Source: Pseudogymnoascus destructans (Eukaryota > Ascomycota > Leotiomycetes > Thelebolales > Thelebolaceae). From it: a stretch of 64,000 nt of DNA. Below, in pieces: positions 51,928-63,858 of this stretch (within the stretch, counting starts at the first letter, position 1; every line of letters starts with the position of its first letter). Below the pieces are notes generated by a model. It was not told the origin of the DNA, did not search any database, and saw only the letters and a program-made list of their open reading frames with translations. The stretch covers positions 1,116,001 through 1,180,000 of the forward strand of contig NW_020167524.1 of the NCBI RefSeq assembly GCF_001641265.1, read 5' to 3'. A program made the translations under genes and the position numbers.

Positions 51928-52332
51928 ATGGGCCTTTCAAACTTCATTCTCGTAGCCATACCTCTATATGTATCCTTTGCGCTACGGTTCACGACGACAA
52001 TCACAATTACGACCCGTCCCGTCCCCGCAGCTGCGACCCAACTTCAGACGACGGACATTCAAACCATCCAATCGAAGAATGCAGATTATCTACGTCCCTT
52101 GAATTTATGTACCTTAAGTCTGAATCCCCACCTGCCCAGACTGCTCAAGAATAAACGGCCGGGCTGGCGGTTCTTCATCGAACTGCCTCCTAACGAAACC
52201 ACCCCCCTCCCCTATTTTCAAACTAAACCACCCCTATCTTCCTCCTACCCGCCCTCCCCAACCCCTCACCACAAGTTACCTACAGATGCTGCAAATACCA
52301 CTGATTCGCCAGCTAGCACGTATACGGACTAA
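51928..52332 (+). CDS. Possible secreted protein of unknown family (134 aa)
   Basis: It starts MGLSNFILVAIPLYVSFALR, a plausible signal peptide, then a Thr-rich segment and a Pro-rich tail. No domain, no intron evidence, no homolog recognised. A spurious frame is possible. Confidence 0.3.
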   Translation: MGLSNFILVAIPLYVSFALRFTTTITITTRPVPAAATQLQTTDIQTIQSKNADYLRPLNLCTLSLNPHLPRLLKNKRPGWRFFIELPPNETTPLPYFQTKPPLSSSYPPSPTPHHKLPTDAANTTDSPASTYTD

Positions 52333-53059
52333 CACAAACGTCCCCCCGTCCAGCCATTCCCCCGCACCCGGATGCCCGGCCAGCACTCCCTGCCGTCCTA
52401 TGAGTCCATGAAGAACCGGTGGACTGGCGATGCGAGCTACCAGCGCGCATGCGGGCGTGGCAGGCGTTCTTCTTTATGTTAAGCTTCGATCGTTGGGTTT
52501 TACTGGTGGAAAGAGGGTGGGTGCAGGGTCGTTGTTTTGCCTATGGAGGGTGGGGTAAGTAGGTTAATATGTTTGTGGTTGTGCAGGTTGGGCCGTTATT
52601 GTTGTCTGTGGTGGTAGATAATTACCTTGGGATTTTTTAATTGCAGAATGGCATTTTGGCAAAGATGATAAATTGTCCAAACTAGAAATAGAGGTGGGAT
52701 CCTCGTTGTCAGGGTTAGCACAAATAATCATAATAATCATGATTATAATTGATTTTCTAACCCTGCTCGTTGTTCCCCGCAACTTGGTCAGGATAAAGGA
52801 GCCTAAATTAGAGTCTGACGTGCGCTAGAGCAGGTTCGGGGCGGAGAGGAAAAGTTGATCCGATATCTAGAGTTCTTTTTTATATGCACTAGAGGGAGGG
52901 AGAAGATGAAGAGTAGTAGTCATATATTCCAGGTGCTTGTTTATGTTTGCTATGGCTAGATTATTATGTTATGCTTATGGTGTCGATGCACCGTAGATAT
53001 GTGGCTCATTATATATGCCCACCTCCATATCTCCAATATTACCATCTCCCCCCTCCCCC
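52333..53059. other. Intergenic
   Basis: Contains AT-rich microsatellite-like words (AATAATCAT near 52720-52745). No gene recognised. Confidence 0.4.
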
Positions 53060-54605
53060 CTACACCTTCGTCCAAACCCACAACCCCCTCGACGCCTCCG
53101 CCACACTCCTCACACTCCTCGCCACACTCCTCGTCCTCTGCAGCCCCTCCCGAGCCGCCCCCTCCTTCTCCACCCTCTCCTTCTCTATATCCCTCACCTT
53201 CCACGCCCTCACAAACCACAAGCTCATCGCCGCCCCAACATACATCATGCCCGTAAACACCTGCGCATCCCTATAAACCGGCTTGTGATCCCTCCTCAAC
53301 TCCAGCGCAATGACTTCCGCAAACGTACTCGGTAGCACGAGGGATACCCATACGAGACTCAGCGCTGATGGGAGGATAGATAGGCCTACTACTTCTGCGG
53401 TAACAGGCGCGACGGTAGTCCATAGCGTTCCTGCTACGCCGCCGCCGAGGAGCGCGAAGACGAGGAGGAGGGCGTAGCTCTCGGCTGGGATCCATAGTGC
53501 GAAGCAGAGAACGCCGCAGCCGAGGGTGCAGAAGAGACACATATTGATCCGTCCCAAGGAATCACTAAAATACCCGATAAGCGGTCGTCCGATGCCTTGC
53601 CCCAGGTTGAGAATCGCGCCGACGATGGAAGCTTGGGTGGCGGTGAGGCCGATGCTGACGGCGTAGTTGGGGAGGGAGAAGAGGAGGTTGACGTAGCCGA
53701 CCATGCTGATGGAGGCCCAGGCGAGGGTCAACAAGAACTGCGGACGCCGGAGGAGACGGAGGTCAAAAGCGTTGTATATCGCTCCCACCGCCACATTGCG
53801 ATCGCGAATGAGGAGGGTGGCAGTGCAAACCACGGCGCATGAGCAAATCGCCAGTATCCTAAACGCCCACCCCAACCCAAGAGACTCAATCATCGCCTGC
53901 GTAGCCAACGAGTAAATCAGCCCCCCCATCCCACTCCCCGCCGTACCAATCGAATTCGCAAAGCTCCTCCTCCTATCAAACCACTGCGGAATCAACCCCA
54001 CCGTCGCATTAAAAATCAACCCCATCCCGAGCCCAAAACACACGCCTTGGGAGAGGAAAAGGTGCCAGATGGAGGTTGCGAAGGAGGCGCCGAGGAGGGC
54101 GGATGTTTGGAGAACGATGCCGGAGAGGAGGGGGATGTAGATCCCGAAGCGCCGGATTAGGTAGGTGGCGAGGGGGGAGACGGCTTGGGACATGGCGATG
54201 GAGAGGCCGCCGACGAAGGCGTATTCGAGGGGGGAGGCGCCGGGGAAGAAGCCGTGTTGGAGGTAGTAGGAGAGGAAGACGCCGTAGGACTGGTGGGGGG
54301 GGTTAGCTGGTGTGCTCACTCTTCACTGTGTTGGGAAAGGGTGGTGGGGGTTAGGGGGAGAGGGGACATACTGAATTGATACCCCAAGTATGCGCATTGA
54401 TCATAAAAACGCAAGCTACGACGACCCAGCCATACCCCCCATCAGGCGCAACATCTGGCTCTGGAAGCGCGGCGAGGGGCGCGAGTCCGACGAGGGTTTT
54501 CCCGGTGTCAGTTGTGGAGGCGAGGTAGGTGGTCAGTTGGTCGTCGTCTGCGGCTTTGGCGTCGTGGTGGGGTTGGGAGGTGGAGGGGGCGGCGGCGGTG
54601 GTCAT
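53060..54605 (-). CDS. MFS transporter, monocarboxylate-type (~487 aa, 2 exons)
   Basis: Exon 1 is 54605-54372 with the acidic cytosolic N-terminus and the signature PDGGYGWVVVACVFMINAHT of the MCT/Mch subfamily in helix 1. An 82-bp intron (54371-54290) joins in phase (INS/SYGVFLSYYL) to exon 2, 54289-53060, with eleven further hydrophobic segments including FGLGMGLIFNATVG, FDRRRSFANSIGTAGSGMGG (the loop 4-5 region) and GIGRPLIGYFSDSLGR (loop 8-9). Full length, no break. Family members move carboxylates or unknown small solutes across the plasma membrane; the substrate cannot be read from sequence. Confidence 0.9.
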
Positions 54606-55811
54606 TGTCGGAAGGGAAGGCTGGTGGTGGTGCAGGTGGGTGCTGCCAGTATCATTTCCCCGGTATCGTTCGATGAGGGAGAGGAGAAGGGCGCGGCTTG
54701 GTGATTCGGATAAGAGGTGTCGTATATATAGTCCTCAGTCCCCAGTCCTCAGTATATATTCCCTCAGCGTAATCGACCAGCAGCAACAGCGTCAAAGAAG
54801 GATATATATATACAACAAACTCCGCAAAAATATCTCAAAGAAAGTAGCCAAGCCGTCTGGATCGAGTCATCCCTCCCCTCCCTCCAAGAGTTTAAAAAAG
54901 GCTAAGAAAGCGGAGAAAAACCAACGCCAACGCCATCATGGGAGAGCTAGCTACTGCTCCACGGAATAGCGCCATGCGATTTCGGCGTCCAACTCGCTGG
55001 ATCTACTCACACCAAGAAACGTGCCGATAGCCGCTGCGGCCTGTAATGGCAGGCATCCAAGCGAGAAATGGATGGTATGGGTGATGGGAGGGTTACGGTA
55101 TACAGCATCACCTCCGGCGTGGCTTACGTTTGGTTACGGTATACAGTATAAAGAAGCGACTGGTCGCACAGCAGAGGAGCCTCATGTTGTCCTCTTGGTC
55201 GTCATGTCGGTTGTCGATTGTGCTGTATGGGAGGAGGCTTCATATTTTGGCTCAGGTTAACAAGCACATCACGGCGCGTCACATCACCATCACCATCACC
55301 ATCACCATCACCATCACCATCACCATCACCATCACCATCACCATCACCATCACCATCACCATCACCATCACAATTGAAGCAACAGCAACAGCATGAGCGA
55401 CGCCGCTCTTCTCTCGGTTCACATCTGGATTGACCTATATACGTCTACATAAACATCGTTTATCTTCCCAGCCTTGCATACCCACCCATCAGCATGCCGC
55501 GCCCATCTGTGGTTGTGGTAGAAAGAAAATCGAAAATCGAAAATCGAAAATTTATAAAGAAAACGCTCGCCGACGCCGGACATTGATGAAATATACACCT
55601 TGCTTTGCCTCGCTCGCTCGCTGCGCTCATGGCTCATCTCTCTCTCTCCAAACCGTCGCCTTTCCCCTAGATAATCGTACAACCGCGCGACTCCAAATTA
55701 ATTGTTTATCTCTCCTACCCCGCCCCCTCCCCCTCGACGCCCGTTCCCTTCCCCTCTCCCGCTCTCCCAGTATCACTTTTAACTCTTAACTCAACCACAC
55801 CCCCCATCCGC
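54606..55811. other. Intergenic with microsatellite
   Basis: Upstream region of the MFS gene, then the CATCAC microsatellite (55282-55371). Several open frames here are composition artefacts. A triple GAAAATCGAAAATC repeat lies at 55523-55550. Confidence 0.45.
55282..55371. repeat. Microsatellite (CATCAC)15
   Basis: Fifteen perfect or near-perfect CATCAC hexamers (90 bp), leaving Ile-Thr, Ser-Pro and His-His frames open. No flanking coding evidence. Confidence 0.97.
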
Positions 55812-56924
55812 TCATCTCAACGGAATCTGCGCATAATGCGACTCCATGTGTCCCAGGGTCTTATACCACATGCGCCCAATAACCGGATCGATATCGCACG
55901 GCGACGCCTTCACCTTCCACAGCTTACTGTGAATCGTCTTATACCCCTTCTTGACATCCTCAGGCTCCGGGCAACTCGTGTCCCACTTCGGGTCCATCTT
56001 CTTCCATGGCATCGGGCCGTCCTGTTTGAAGACGTCGTTGATGAGGTTCTGCTCCATCATGCTCACTGAGAAGCTGTCGGGGCTGTCGACGAACGCCATG
56101 AGGTGCTTGTAGAGCATTTGATCCGGGGCGATCAGGAAGAAGCCCGCGTTCATGTAGTTCTCACTCATAGGATGTTCGCGGCTTCCCGATCCTCCATCCA
56201 CGACTCCCGCAATTGTATACTGCTTGGGCAGCTTGCCCACATCATTCTCATGCGTCTTCTCCACGCTCACCTCATGGTCCTGCGCCGCCGCGTCCTCGAA
56301 AATCCCATTCAGCGACTCGACGAGATACACATCCGCATCGAGGTATAGGATACGGTCATACTCGGTATACGACCACAGCAGCAGTTTATCCAGCATCTCC
56401 ACCCACGTCGGCAGAGGGACCTTGATCCAATCCGCCATGATATGCGGGACGGCGACAATCGTTGCGCCCTCCGCCGCGAGGATATCGCGCTTATTCTGTG
56501 CGACATTCGGTGGGCACATAACGATGAACGGCACATTCTTGTCCGCGTATCTAGTGTGATTCGACGTGCGCAGCTGGTAATTCAGCACGCGCGTCGAGAG
56601 AAAGTACTCATCGCTCTCGATATCGGTCTGATCGACATTCTCGAGGTAGTTCGGCGACAGCAGGGTCGCGAATGCGTATTTTGGCCCCGCTGGCGCGGCG
56701 GGGGCGGCCGGGGGGGTGATGATGCTTGACGAGGGCACTAGGGCGGGGACGGTGCCGGTGAGGGTGTTGTAGTAGAGCAGGCCGATGACGAGGAAGGTGA
56801 AGGACGCGGCGACGAGTCGGACGAAGCGCTTGTTGTGTATCCATTGCGAGATGTATTGTTTGGTGTTTTGGGCGGCAGAGGGGAGCTGGAGGTTGGTGGC
56901 TTCGGAGAGCCAGGATTTCGACAT
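55812..56924 (-). CDS. Glycosyltransferase family 8-type, type II membrane (370 aa)
   Basis: Single exon, intact. Cytosolic N-terminus, one membrane anchor at residues ~33-52 (RFVRLVAASFTFLVIGLLYY), a Pro/Ala stem, then a GT-A catalytic domain: YAFATLLSPNYLENVDQ, ADWIKVPLPTWVEMLDKLLLW, and the metal-binding DxD in YDRILYLDADVYLV, followed by NAGFFLIAPDQ and the C-terminal HSKLWKVK block. This pattern fits glycogenin/glucuronosyltransferase-like GT8 enzymes of the Golgi, using UDP-sugars. The exact sugar and acceptor are unknown. Confidence 0.88.
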   Translation of the reverse strand: MSKSWLSEATNLQLPSAAQNTKQYISQWIHNKRFVRLVAASFTFLVIGLLYYNTLTGTVPALVPSSSIITPPAAPAAPAGPKYAFATLLSPNYLENVDQTDIESDEYFLSTRVLNYQLRTSNHTRYADKNVPFIVMCPPNVAQNKRDILAAEGATIVAVPHIMADWIKVPLPTWVEMLDKLLLWSYTEYDRILYLDADVYLVESLNGIFEDAAAQDHEVSVEKTHENDVGKLPKQYTIAGVVDGGSGSREHPMSENYMNAGFFLIAPDQMLYKHLMAFVDSPDSFSVSMMEQNLINDVFKQDGPMPWKKMDPKWDTSCPEPEDVKKGYKTIHSKLWKVKASPCDIDPVIGRMWYKTLGHMESHYAQIPLR

Positions 56925-57623
56925 CGTGGGTGGGGGGTGAGTGCGAGACTGCTGTGGTCGAGGTGGTCGTGGGGAGGGGGGGGGGGTGTTAAGGGTCCTG
57001 GAATCCGGGGCGCTCGGGGTTGAATGACAGGTGCGAGTAGGGTTCGATTATCGTTCGTGTCAGGGCGTCATAGAATAGGATGGATACATATGCGTTGTAG
57101 GGTATGAAGTGAGTGAATTCTCTCCTTCAGGGCGACGACATGACGATGCGATGGGAGAAAAGAAAGAAGGGTCGACGACGATGCGAAAAAGTAGCCAAGT
57201 CGTGAGCTGAGAGGAGAAGTTGGTGCCTGAGGGATCATTGACTGTCTTGGTGGTGCCTGGGACACGTGTCTTTCGTCGTGTCACCGCCCTGTCACCGCCC
57301 TGTCACCGCCCTGTCACCCCTGTCACATTTTTGGCATTAACTTAGCGTCCAGGAAGGAATCAGGTGGGATCAATTAGGATTAGTGTCAAAGTAAGTACTC
57401 CTGTCGACTTCCCATCTCTAAACCGGCTTATTTTACTCTCAAACACTCCAACTTATGACTTACAATATTTACTATTTACATATATATCACATATATATCA
57501 CATCTATATCACTGAAGATGTACTGCCACTACCCGCCTTTCTTCTTTCTTTCTCTCCTGTAACTAACTTACTTACCGTGAGACAGCCGCCCGCACTCTTA
57601 CCCGCTGTGTCTGCGACGACGCC
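56925..57623. other. Divergent intergenic region
   Basis: Shared upstream region of the GT8 gene (minus) and the O-fucosyltransferase-like gene (plus). An 11-bp tandem repeat (GTCACCGCCCT, three units, then GTCACCCCT) lies at about 57280-57325. A divergent pair of glycosyltransferase-type genes could share a promoter. Confidence 0.5.
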
Positions 57624-59088
57624 ATGTATCCCCTCCTCGAGAAACGGCGCAGCATCACCCTCGTGCTGAGCCTGTTTATCTCCTTCTTCCTCTGTGCTTC
57701 GTACTGGTTGTGGTCCGGCGGCGAGCATGTGCGGCTGGTCCCGTCGTTTCAGGACGGCGAGGTGAAGGATTTAGGGAAAGAAGTGGTGACGAAGCCGCTG
57801 CCGGCGTCGCCGGTGGAAACGGTGAAATCGGGAAGCACGGAGCTGAGACCGGATGAGATTGTGCTGGCCGAGTACGATGAGACGCCTATACGAGAGGTGT
57901 GCGCGAAGTCATCGTGGGCGGATAGTCGGAATGTCGTCGTCAACTGCGAAGCGCGCGTCGGCGGAGTCGGTATGCTTCCCCAATCACCCCAGATAAGCTC
58001 CTAGCTAACCCAATCCCCCCAGGCAACGTACGCCAGGAATTCCTCGTCTGCGTGCGCCAGGCCATCGAGATCGGCGCCTCGCTGATCCGGCCAGACATCA
58101 TGCTTCGCTCTGAGGGGCTGATAGAATACCAGAACGGCCCGGTTCACAACATGTCATACCTCTTCAACCTCGAGCTGTTCGACGCGCGGCTCCGCTCCGC
58201 ATGCCCCCACATGCCTATCTACAATGACCTAGCAGAGGTTGAGCGAGTCGGAGAGATCGCCCGCGTAGGTCGGCCCTGGGACTTACCTAAGGAACAGGGC
58301 GTACAGCTATCATTTACTGCGTGGGCGAAGTTGAATCGCCAGGCCCAGGATAAAATCACTGTTATCACCATGCCGCGGATAACAGGGCAGACGTACGTCC
58401 CCCCTCCCCCCACCTTACCAGAGCACAAACTAACCCCCCCCTTCAGACCCGTATGTGCTGACCCCCCTCCTTCGTCGCCAACTTCGGCCGCCTCGTCGAA
58501 TTCCGCACCGACACCCAACACCTCGCCTTCTCCATCCTCACCTCCCTCCTCACGCGCTTCTCCCTCCCCCCCCTCCCCCACCGCGGCGTCTCAAACACCT
58601 CCTTCATCGGCCTGCACTTCCGCACCGAGATCGACGCCGTCAACGTCGGGTATACCAGTTTCGAAGAGCAGACCGCCGCCTACCTCGCCTTCATCGCCGC
58701 TAGTCCTATCCGCACCATCTACGCGGCGTCGGGTAACACCACGTCGCTTGAACTCTTCGCCATCGAAGCGGCGAAACTATCCCCCCCCGCTACAGTGGTG
58801 GCGAAGGGGGGTTTGCTAGTCGGAGCGGATAAAGCCGCGTTAGAGGCGTTGACGTGGGATCAGCAAGCCCTCGTCGACTATCTTGTGTTAGAGAAGGCGG
58901 CGCGGTTCGCGGGCGTGAGCGACTCTTCATTTTCCTGGGGAATCGCGTATGCGCGCCAGGTTGTGAGCGTGGAGGCGGGGACGTGTAAGAGTGCCGCGGG
59001 GTTGGAGAAGGGGGTGCAGTTCCGGGATGAGCTGTCGACGGTTTTTGGGAGGCCGAGGGATTGGCATATGGATAAGCTGTGGCCGTGA
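57624..59088 (+). CDS. O-fucosyltransferase-like type II membrane protein, one frame break
   Basis: Exon 1 is 57624-57969 (start MYPLLEKRRSITLVLSLFIS, a membrane anchor at ~10-31), exon 2 58023-58392, exon 3 58447-59088. Seen: VRQAIEIGASLIRPDIMLRS, then FIGLHFRTEIDAVNV, SPIRTIYAASGNTTSLELF, and WDQQALVDYLVLEKAARFAG...SSFSWGIAYAR, which match the layout of fungal GDP-fucose O-fucosyltransferase-like (O-FucT) proteins. The frame breaks in exon 3 in a run of six C at 58462-58467; seven C would restore it. No other defect is seen, so either a recent mutation or a base-calling error. The fucosyl role is inferred from fold similarity only. Confidence 0.7.
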
Positions 59089-59673
59089 GGATGGGGTGCG
59101 GGGGTTGTGGAGGTGTATTTATATGCTTTTTGATGATTTTTGGGGAAATTGGGGTTGCGTGTGCAGCGGATTTTTGGATTTTGTATATGTTTTTTTTTAA
59201 ATGGATAGAATTGGAATGCGGGAATGGGGGAAGGGGGGGGGGGTTGGACAATGTATGGCTACGAGGCAACTTGGATTCGTACTTTTAGAGCGAGCGGTGG
59301 TTTGGAAGGGAAGGAGCGAAGGGGATTTATTATCTGGGGTGGGAAGCAGAAGGAGCGAGTTTGGCGTACAATCCCAGGTGGGACGGGGCGGCAGGTCGCA
59401 GTTTGAAATGAGAGCTCGAAGGCCTTGTGACATTGAATATCATGATATCATGAGAGTTTCAAAGGATTTGTGACATGCCGTTCCTTCCTACATGAAGCCT
59501 TCGCACCTACTTAAACCTGCAAGTAGCTTGAATCAGGGACTATTACCCCTGGACATTTTTTTTTTCGGTCTATAAGAGAAACACCACTATCGATTAACAG
59601 AAAGGGTATATAGCGAGCGTGCACTTTTCCACCTGGCCCCTCCACATCCAAGGTGCAATCCCCGAACATAATG
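59089..59673. other. Intergenic
   Basis: T-run and G-run homopolymers (59190-59240), no gene recognised. Convergent 3' ends of the two flanking genes. Confidence 0.5.
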
Positions 59674-60980
59674 TTACCGCCACGGCACAACCTCCTCGCT
59701 CACGAGGCTAAATGGACTCCGCGCCATCTCTGGCCCTCTCTCGCGCGGGGGTATGGCGAATAACTCATCCTTCCCACCCTCTGCATCCTCCTCACCATCA
59801 TTACCCTCCCCAACATCTCCACCCGCCGACTTAGCATCCGCAGGCGTCCACCTCGCCCCAGCCCCTACCCCCTCGCCGCCCGTACCACCAGCTGCCAACG
59901 CATCCAGAGAGCTCATCAACTGCCCATCCCCCGTCTCAGCTTGCTGCGCGACGATAGACACGGGCGGGAGCTGCGAGACTATCGCTGGTGCTCCCCTTGT
60001 CTGCGTTTGTGTAGGTAAGGTCGTTTGTACGGATTGTTCTGGGGCAGAGGAGGGCGCGGGGGCGTGGAAGAGTGCGAATGCGGGGGCGGCGATGGCGACG
60101 TCGGAGGGAGCGGGGGAGAGGGGGTTGAGGGGTCCTGGGGCTTTGGGGTGTTAGTTGGGTGGTCGAGGGAGCAATGGGAGGAAGGCACCAGAAAGAGGAA
60201 GGAAGACTCACCATAAACACCCAATTCCCCAGGACTAGTCCCAACCTTCAACCCCCCCATCCTCCCTCCACTCCCCAACGGACCCCCCGGCGTCTTCCCG
60301 CTCGCACTGCCATCCTTCCCCACCCCCTTCCCAACCCCAAAATTCTCCTCAATCCACACCCTCTCCCTAACAGCCATCTCCCAGCCCACGCCCTCCCCCC
60401 TCCCCCCTTCACGTTCAATCTCCACCTCCAGCGCCGCCAACCTCCTCTTCGCCCACCGCGTATGCAATACCCCCTTCCGCCCCGCCGTGCGCGCCGATAG
60501 ACCGAGTTCGGGTGGGAAGATCGCTGGGAGAGGGTTCGTGTGGAGTGGCTCGGCCGTATCACCTTGACGGGATATATTAACAAGTCGTGGAACCGGGGTC
60601 TGTGGTGGGAGGAGGAAGTATAATCGGTGCGTATGAAGTTTCCCCGCCACCTCCACCTCCCCCTCCCCGGCCGCCGAATCGCCAACCCCGCCCCCGGCCT
60701 CACTCTCATCTACAGTTGCGCTGCCGCTGCCATAAACGACACCCCGCGCTTTGCCTTCCCAGCTTACCTCCCATACCTCCTCCTCCTCCCCTCCCTCCTC
60801 TTTTAGCGCAGTACTCCACTCAACCATCAGCACTTTACTCCCCTCCGCCCCCCTCCCCGCCTCGAACTCAAACCGCGCCCGCGCATTCGCCGACGACAGC
60901 GCTGGCGCGTGGGGCAGCTCCGGCGCGGCTGCGCCGTCGGGGGAGGGGGGGAAGGGGGCGCGTGGGGATGGGGATGTCAT
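59674..60980 (-). CDS. Conserved-looking fungal protein of unknown function (411 aa)
   Basis: Exon 1 is 60980-60212, then a 71-bp intron (60211-60141, GTGAGT...CCAAAG) and exon 2, 60140-59674. After a Pro/Ala-rich start come RARFEFEAGRG, GSKVLMVEW, WEVSWEGKARGV, LYFLLPPQTPVPRLVNI, LPAIFPPELG, and GVLHTRWAKRRLAALEVEIE with EMAVRERVWIEENFG. These blocks look like a widespread ascomycete protein without an assigned role; I cannot name it. The C-terminus is low complexity (Ala/Gly/Glu). No signal peptide or membrane segment. Intact. Confidence 0.7.
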
Positions 60981-61516
60981 TTTATTTGTAGGTTTGGCAA
61001 TGTACGTCAGAGTAGTAGGCGCTGGTATTTGTGCGGTAGTGGCTGAGGCGGCGGTGGTGGTGCTGGTGGAAGGAATGGAAGGAGGGCGCAGCGGAAGGGC
61101 GGGGATGGGGGCGCTGATGGATGGAGGGGTCGAGCGGACGGACGGGCGGTGGGCAAGGGCACAGGCTGGCTGGAGGGAGGGAAGGATTATCCGAGGGCTA
61201 CGAAGAGGTGCAGCTCAGCGCTGGCTGCGCTTGGTTGGCTTTTTGGAATTTGAGTTATGATCGACGGCGGGCGATGGAGGTTTGGTGTGTGTGCTATATT
61301 TAGATTTGATATTTTTGTTGATGAAGGGGGGTGCTGGGGTTTGTGCGGGGTTGGACGAGAAGTTTATACAGTAGAGTCCCGCTAAGCCGATGGAATCTAG
61401 CCACCAATTTAATATCGCCTTAATGAATATATCGCACAACTGAATGCTTATATAATCCAACTATCTAGATTGCTTTGAACTCTGCCATTAACATCCAATG
61501 CCTCCAAATCTGCATC

Positions 61517-63002
61517 TTATCGCTCAATAGCTCTTAATTGTGCTGTTGAGATATCATCTCGACTTTCTGTAAACTCAATTAGAATTTGAACAGCCTGTCG
61601 AGCAGCCTGTATTGAAGGTACAGGCCGCTCTAAGGCTTCTTCTTCTTCTTCATTTTGAGCATCATCACATTGACTTAAATGACTTGATATAATATCTTGT
61701 AATACCTCCTCCTCTGTTAGTGTCTCACCATCATTATTCTGGGCTTGTGTTTCCTCATCTGGATTTAAGAAATTGTGTAATGCCATCGCATCTTGTATAT
61801 TTCCAGCTCTTGTAACGTTATCATATAATTCAGATAGATTTGGAGGATTAATTGGTGTTGAAAGAGCAAGTGGTGTAGTTAAAAGTGTGCTTTTTCGAAA
61901 GCAATTATATATTGTTGCGCTTTGTAAGTAGACATTCCAGCTTCGCAAAGTCCATCGAATAGCTGTAATGCTGACTTCTAAACGATAGAAGACATAGAGG
62001 TTTCTTGCGTAAGGTTGACTTAATAGAGGAGGTAGGGGATTAAACACAAAGGCTTTCTAAGTAACACGTTACAGTATTGTAAAGAATGCTATATTGAGTT
62101 GAGCATGAAGCTCCTATCTAAGAAATAACTATCTACTTATATAGTGGTGTTGTGCCAAAGGGAACTATAAGGAACTGTAGGAACTGTAGGAACTGTAGGA
62201 ACTGTATGAGTTCTAACAGTTCTCACAGTTCCATCCTGCAGGGTGTCGTGGGGTCCTATGGCGTGGCCCACTCAGCTAATAGCTCTGCTAATAGCCGTAA
62301 CAATAGCAAGATGAAGGTTCATTAATTAAACTAGATCAATGTTAGAATCAAAGCATTGTAACATAAATGAGAGCCATTGTTGACAATAATAAGCTTTAAA
62401 GGACTGTATAATTCCTTGATTAAGAGGTTGAAATCGACTTGTTAAATTAGGAGGAAGCTAGTAGAGTCGAATATTTAGAGGTGGAGGGTTGAGTTCGAGA
62501 CTACAATAATGGCTAGAGAAGTTATCTATAGAGAGAAGGACAGTTCGAGATGTTCTAATATGTTGATAGAAGGCTTGTAACCACTCCTTCATCAAAGTTG
62601 TGTTTATGTAGGCTTTCTTGTTCCACTCTCCGCCCATTGTTAAGACATTGATATTCTGAAGTGCACAAGGTTGCTTTACTTTACTAATTATCCAAACAAA
62701 AAAGTGGTTAGTACTAGTTGCATTAACACAAGAGTTATTCAATCTTTATTTTTCTTGATTCCTAGCAGTGATTGTGTGAAAAGACCTCTAGATGGAACCA
62801 TTCGCCAAAACAATGCTGTTTCATCCATATTGTATATATCCTCCTCTTGATATTCTCTAGCTAGAGTTTGTAAAGCCTTTATATCCTCTTCTATAGACTT
62901 GCTAACAGATCCTGCTGTCATACTGACATTCGTTGCACTCAGTTTGCTATCAAACTCAAGAGCAAACTTAGAAATCTCCTCCTCAAACCTACAAGTCACC
63001 AT
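61517..63002 (-). pseudogene. Tigger-like transposase, broken by insertions and stops
   Basis: From the 5' side: KSIEEDIKALQTLAREYQEEDIYNMDETALFWRMVPSRGL (first Asp), FFVWIISKVKQPCALQNINVLTMGG, TVLLSIDNFSSHY (second Asp), RFQPLNQGIIQSFKAYY (third position Asn instead of Asp), a solo LTR between VTAI and RW, then AIRWTLRSWN...TIYNCFRKSTLL and a Glu-rich C-terminus. Removing the LTR and one copy of its duplication joins ..TAI to RWTLRSWN in frame. Stops and the altered third catalytic residue show it is dead. Confidence 0.8.
61964..62302. repeat. Solo LTR (339 bp), TSD ATAGC
   Basis: It starts TGTAATGCTGAC and ends GCCGTAACA, flanked by perfect 5-bp duplications ATAGC at 61959-61963 and 62303-62307, inside the Tigger transposase. 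Four tandem GGAACTGTA words lie at 62168-62205. Its first 190 bp and last 10 bp match the LTR at 4758-5150. Confidence 0.88.
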
Positions 63003-63852
63003 ACATATCTTGGCTTATCACACCAACAACAAGAGCAATACTACTAAACGATTGCTGCAAACTCTTCTAGTACATCTGTTTATGCTACATACATCACGGC
63101 ATATCAGTTGGACACTCATTGAACAAGTTATTAAGAAAATCTCCCTCCTTAAGGGGGTGGGCCAATACTACCACAGGGCATATCTCTACCAACGAGAGGC
63201 CTAGGAACATGAACAATAGCTCTAGAAGCTTCTACAGCCTCTATGATTTATTACACATCATCGCTCCTTAGTCACCCACAAGATTGGTTAAGTTATGACA
63301 TAATTTGTCTATAGGGGTACTCTGACCTTAGACCTCCTTTCACTTCCTATAGGCTAGGAACCCAAGAGATGGTTCTATGGGATTCTCTTATGTTCACTAC
63401 ATGATTAGCAAGCTAGTTGTGGGTTGCACTTGATTTCTAATACATTTACCAAGCCTGGTTAGTCATGGAAAGTCTTGGAAAATGAGAGAACTACACTCCT
63501 TTGGCATAAATAGGATTGCCCTTTCCTTAAGAAAGGGCAAGCAGACAATACAGTAAATCGACTAGCACATACTTCTATGTCTTTTCCAAGCTTCCAAGCA
63601 TTGATCTTGTTATTCTTTGTTTCTGAAAAGTCAGTGAGGTGCTAACCTCTGACTTACCCCTGAGTTCTCAGACTCAACATTTGTTACAACTTGTCTAAAC
63701 CACTTCACTACATCATACACCTGATTGCTGCATTGTGGAATAGTCTAAGCTACAACCCTTTGGCTCTGTTTCCTAAGACAGTGTGTTGTCTTAGTAAAAT
63801 CATCCCTTCCTTGGGTGGCTAGATTCTCACATCTGGTGCAGCCACCATTACA
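62916..63852 (+). repeat. LTR (937 bp), TG...CA
   Basis: It starts TGTCATACTGACATTCG inside the Tigger transposase (left 5-mer cctgc) and ends CACCATTACA. It matches 34308-35243 over its whole length. The right flank is an inverted piece of the same LTR family rather than cctgc plus Tigger sequence, so the insertion is rearranged. Confidence 0.75.
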
Positions 63853-63858
63853 AACTAG

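Noticed and set aside
55282..55371. Ile-Thr, Ser-Pro or poly-His repeat protein
   Set aside because: It is a (CATCAC)n microsatellite; every frame is open and none has a supported gene around it.
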